NCBI GenBank assembly: GCA_036245525.1 | Contig: BTPG01000004.1 | Coordinates: forward strand, 20,985,255-21,049,254 | Direction of reading: 5' to 3' | DNA: 64,000 nucleotides | DNA from: Semisulcospira habei | Taxonomy: Eukaryota > Mollusca > Gastropoda > Semisulcospiridae | In this document: positions 63,818-64,000 of the stretch, piece by piece | Layout: each line of letters begins with the position of its first letter | How positions within the stretch are numbered: the first letter of the stretch is position 1 | Translations under genes and position numbers: made by a program | Notes under the pieces: generated by a model | Seen by the model: only the letters and a program-made list of their open reading frames with translations | Database searches by the model: none | What the model was told of the DNA's origin: nothing

Positions 63818-64000
63818 AGAATGAGGGGCCTAGCTGAGGGACTGTTTTACAATAGTCTGCTAAGTACCTGTAACAAAGTTCGGGGCTGAGACTTGACTTG
63901 ATAGGTCGGTCTCGGCGGATGGGCCTTTCGCAAAACGGGCACTACCACTAAGCCATCACAGTCGATCCATCCTACCCTGAAATAGCCTAAGAGAGTAGGT

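Noticed and set aside
59394..64000. SPRY-domain exons of the TRIM9/67-like gene
   Set aside because: I looked for the WFAFDP-type start and other SPRY motifs after the FN3 exon and found none. They probably lie beyond the window.

Overview
The window looks like intronic DNA of a repeat-rich animal genome, most likely a marine invertebrate and plausibly a mollusc. The taxon is an inference from repeat style and exon sequence, not proven. There are no bacterial-style operons. Only three short segments look like host coding sequence. All lie on the + strand: a candidate 12-nt microexon (27330-27341) and two fibronectin type III exons (29250-29389 and 58794-58932). They join in phase and match the FN3 domain of a TRIM9/TRIM67-type E3 ubiquitin ligase. 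The intron between the two FN3 exons is 29,404 bp. The RING, B-box, coiled-coil/COS and SPRY parts were not found here and should lie outside the window.

Almost everything else is repeats, dominated by more than 100 short inverted-repeat (hairpin) elements. I group them by arm sequence. Hp-A: GCAAGAGGCATAGATCC then TCATGAGCCCC. Hp-B1: GATAATTCAAGGGTAGTGCC. Hp-B2: GATAGTTCAAGGGTGGTGCC. Hp-C: CTGGTCTGTGATTTTGGACC. Hp-D: GGTAGCGGTTTTTGTCGCG. Hp-E: GACGTCGGCCGC then GGCCCGCGCAC. Hp-F: outer ends CAGTAGAACC, arm CACCTGTCATTAAAGACC. Hp-G: ATTCGAGACGTG then GGATACGCGGC. Hp-H: CTGGTTGTCTC then CGATTCGCTACC. Hp-I: AAAAGCGAGATTTTCATTG. Hp-J: TACTGACGATA with a GACGCG core. Hp-K: TTAGTCCTGCGCAAGCC. Hp-L: GAGCAAAAGAAATGCGACAT. 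Hp-M: one copy at 46842-46936. These labels are mine.

Two patterns link the families. First, Hp-A, Hp-B, Hp-D, Hp-G, Hp-J and Hp-M copies that keep both ends begin and end in TTAA, usually with a TTAAC-C-TT-like terminus. This is the target and duplication signature of piggyBac transposases. A 1,043-bp piggyBac-like element with perfect 17-bp inverted termini lies in the same window (45450-46500). Several elements abut and share one TTAA. Second, arm sequence varies between copies of a family, but the two arms of one copy usually carry the same variant, which suggests arm-to-arm correction.

Layout. 1-15 kb: a LINE fragment (minus strand), many hairpins, a 15-copy 28-bp minisatellite inside an Hp-A element, and a 5'-truncated LINE with a 12-bp target duplication. 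15-29 kb: dense hairpins, one chain of elements sharing TTAA sites, the microexon, and an intact Hp-B2 ending 60 bp before the first FN3 exon. 29-59 kb (giant intron): long CAAT, GT, GA and TA arrays, two tRNA-derived SINEs, a second TTAA chain (about 32.3-33.0 kb), the piggyBac-like element, an L2/CR1/Rex1-like LINE (minus strand), and a 1.6-kb element with terminal inverted repeats of about 230 bp. 59-64 kb: more hairpins, including an Hp-B1 nested inside an Hp-F, which shows the TTAA insertion directly.

Stretches of more than 300 bases not named in the list show only low-complexity or unrecognised unique sequence to my eye.
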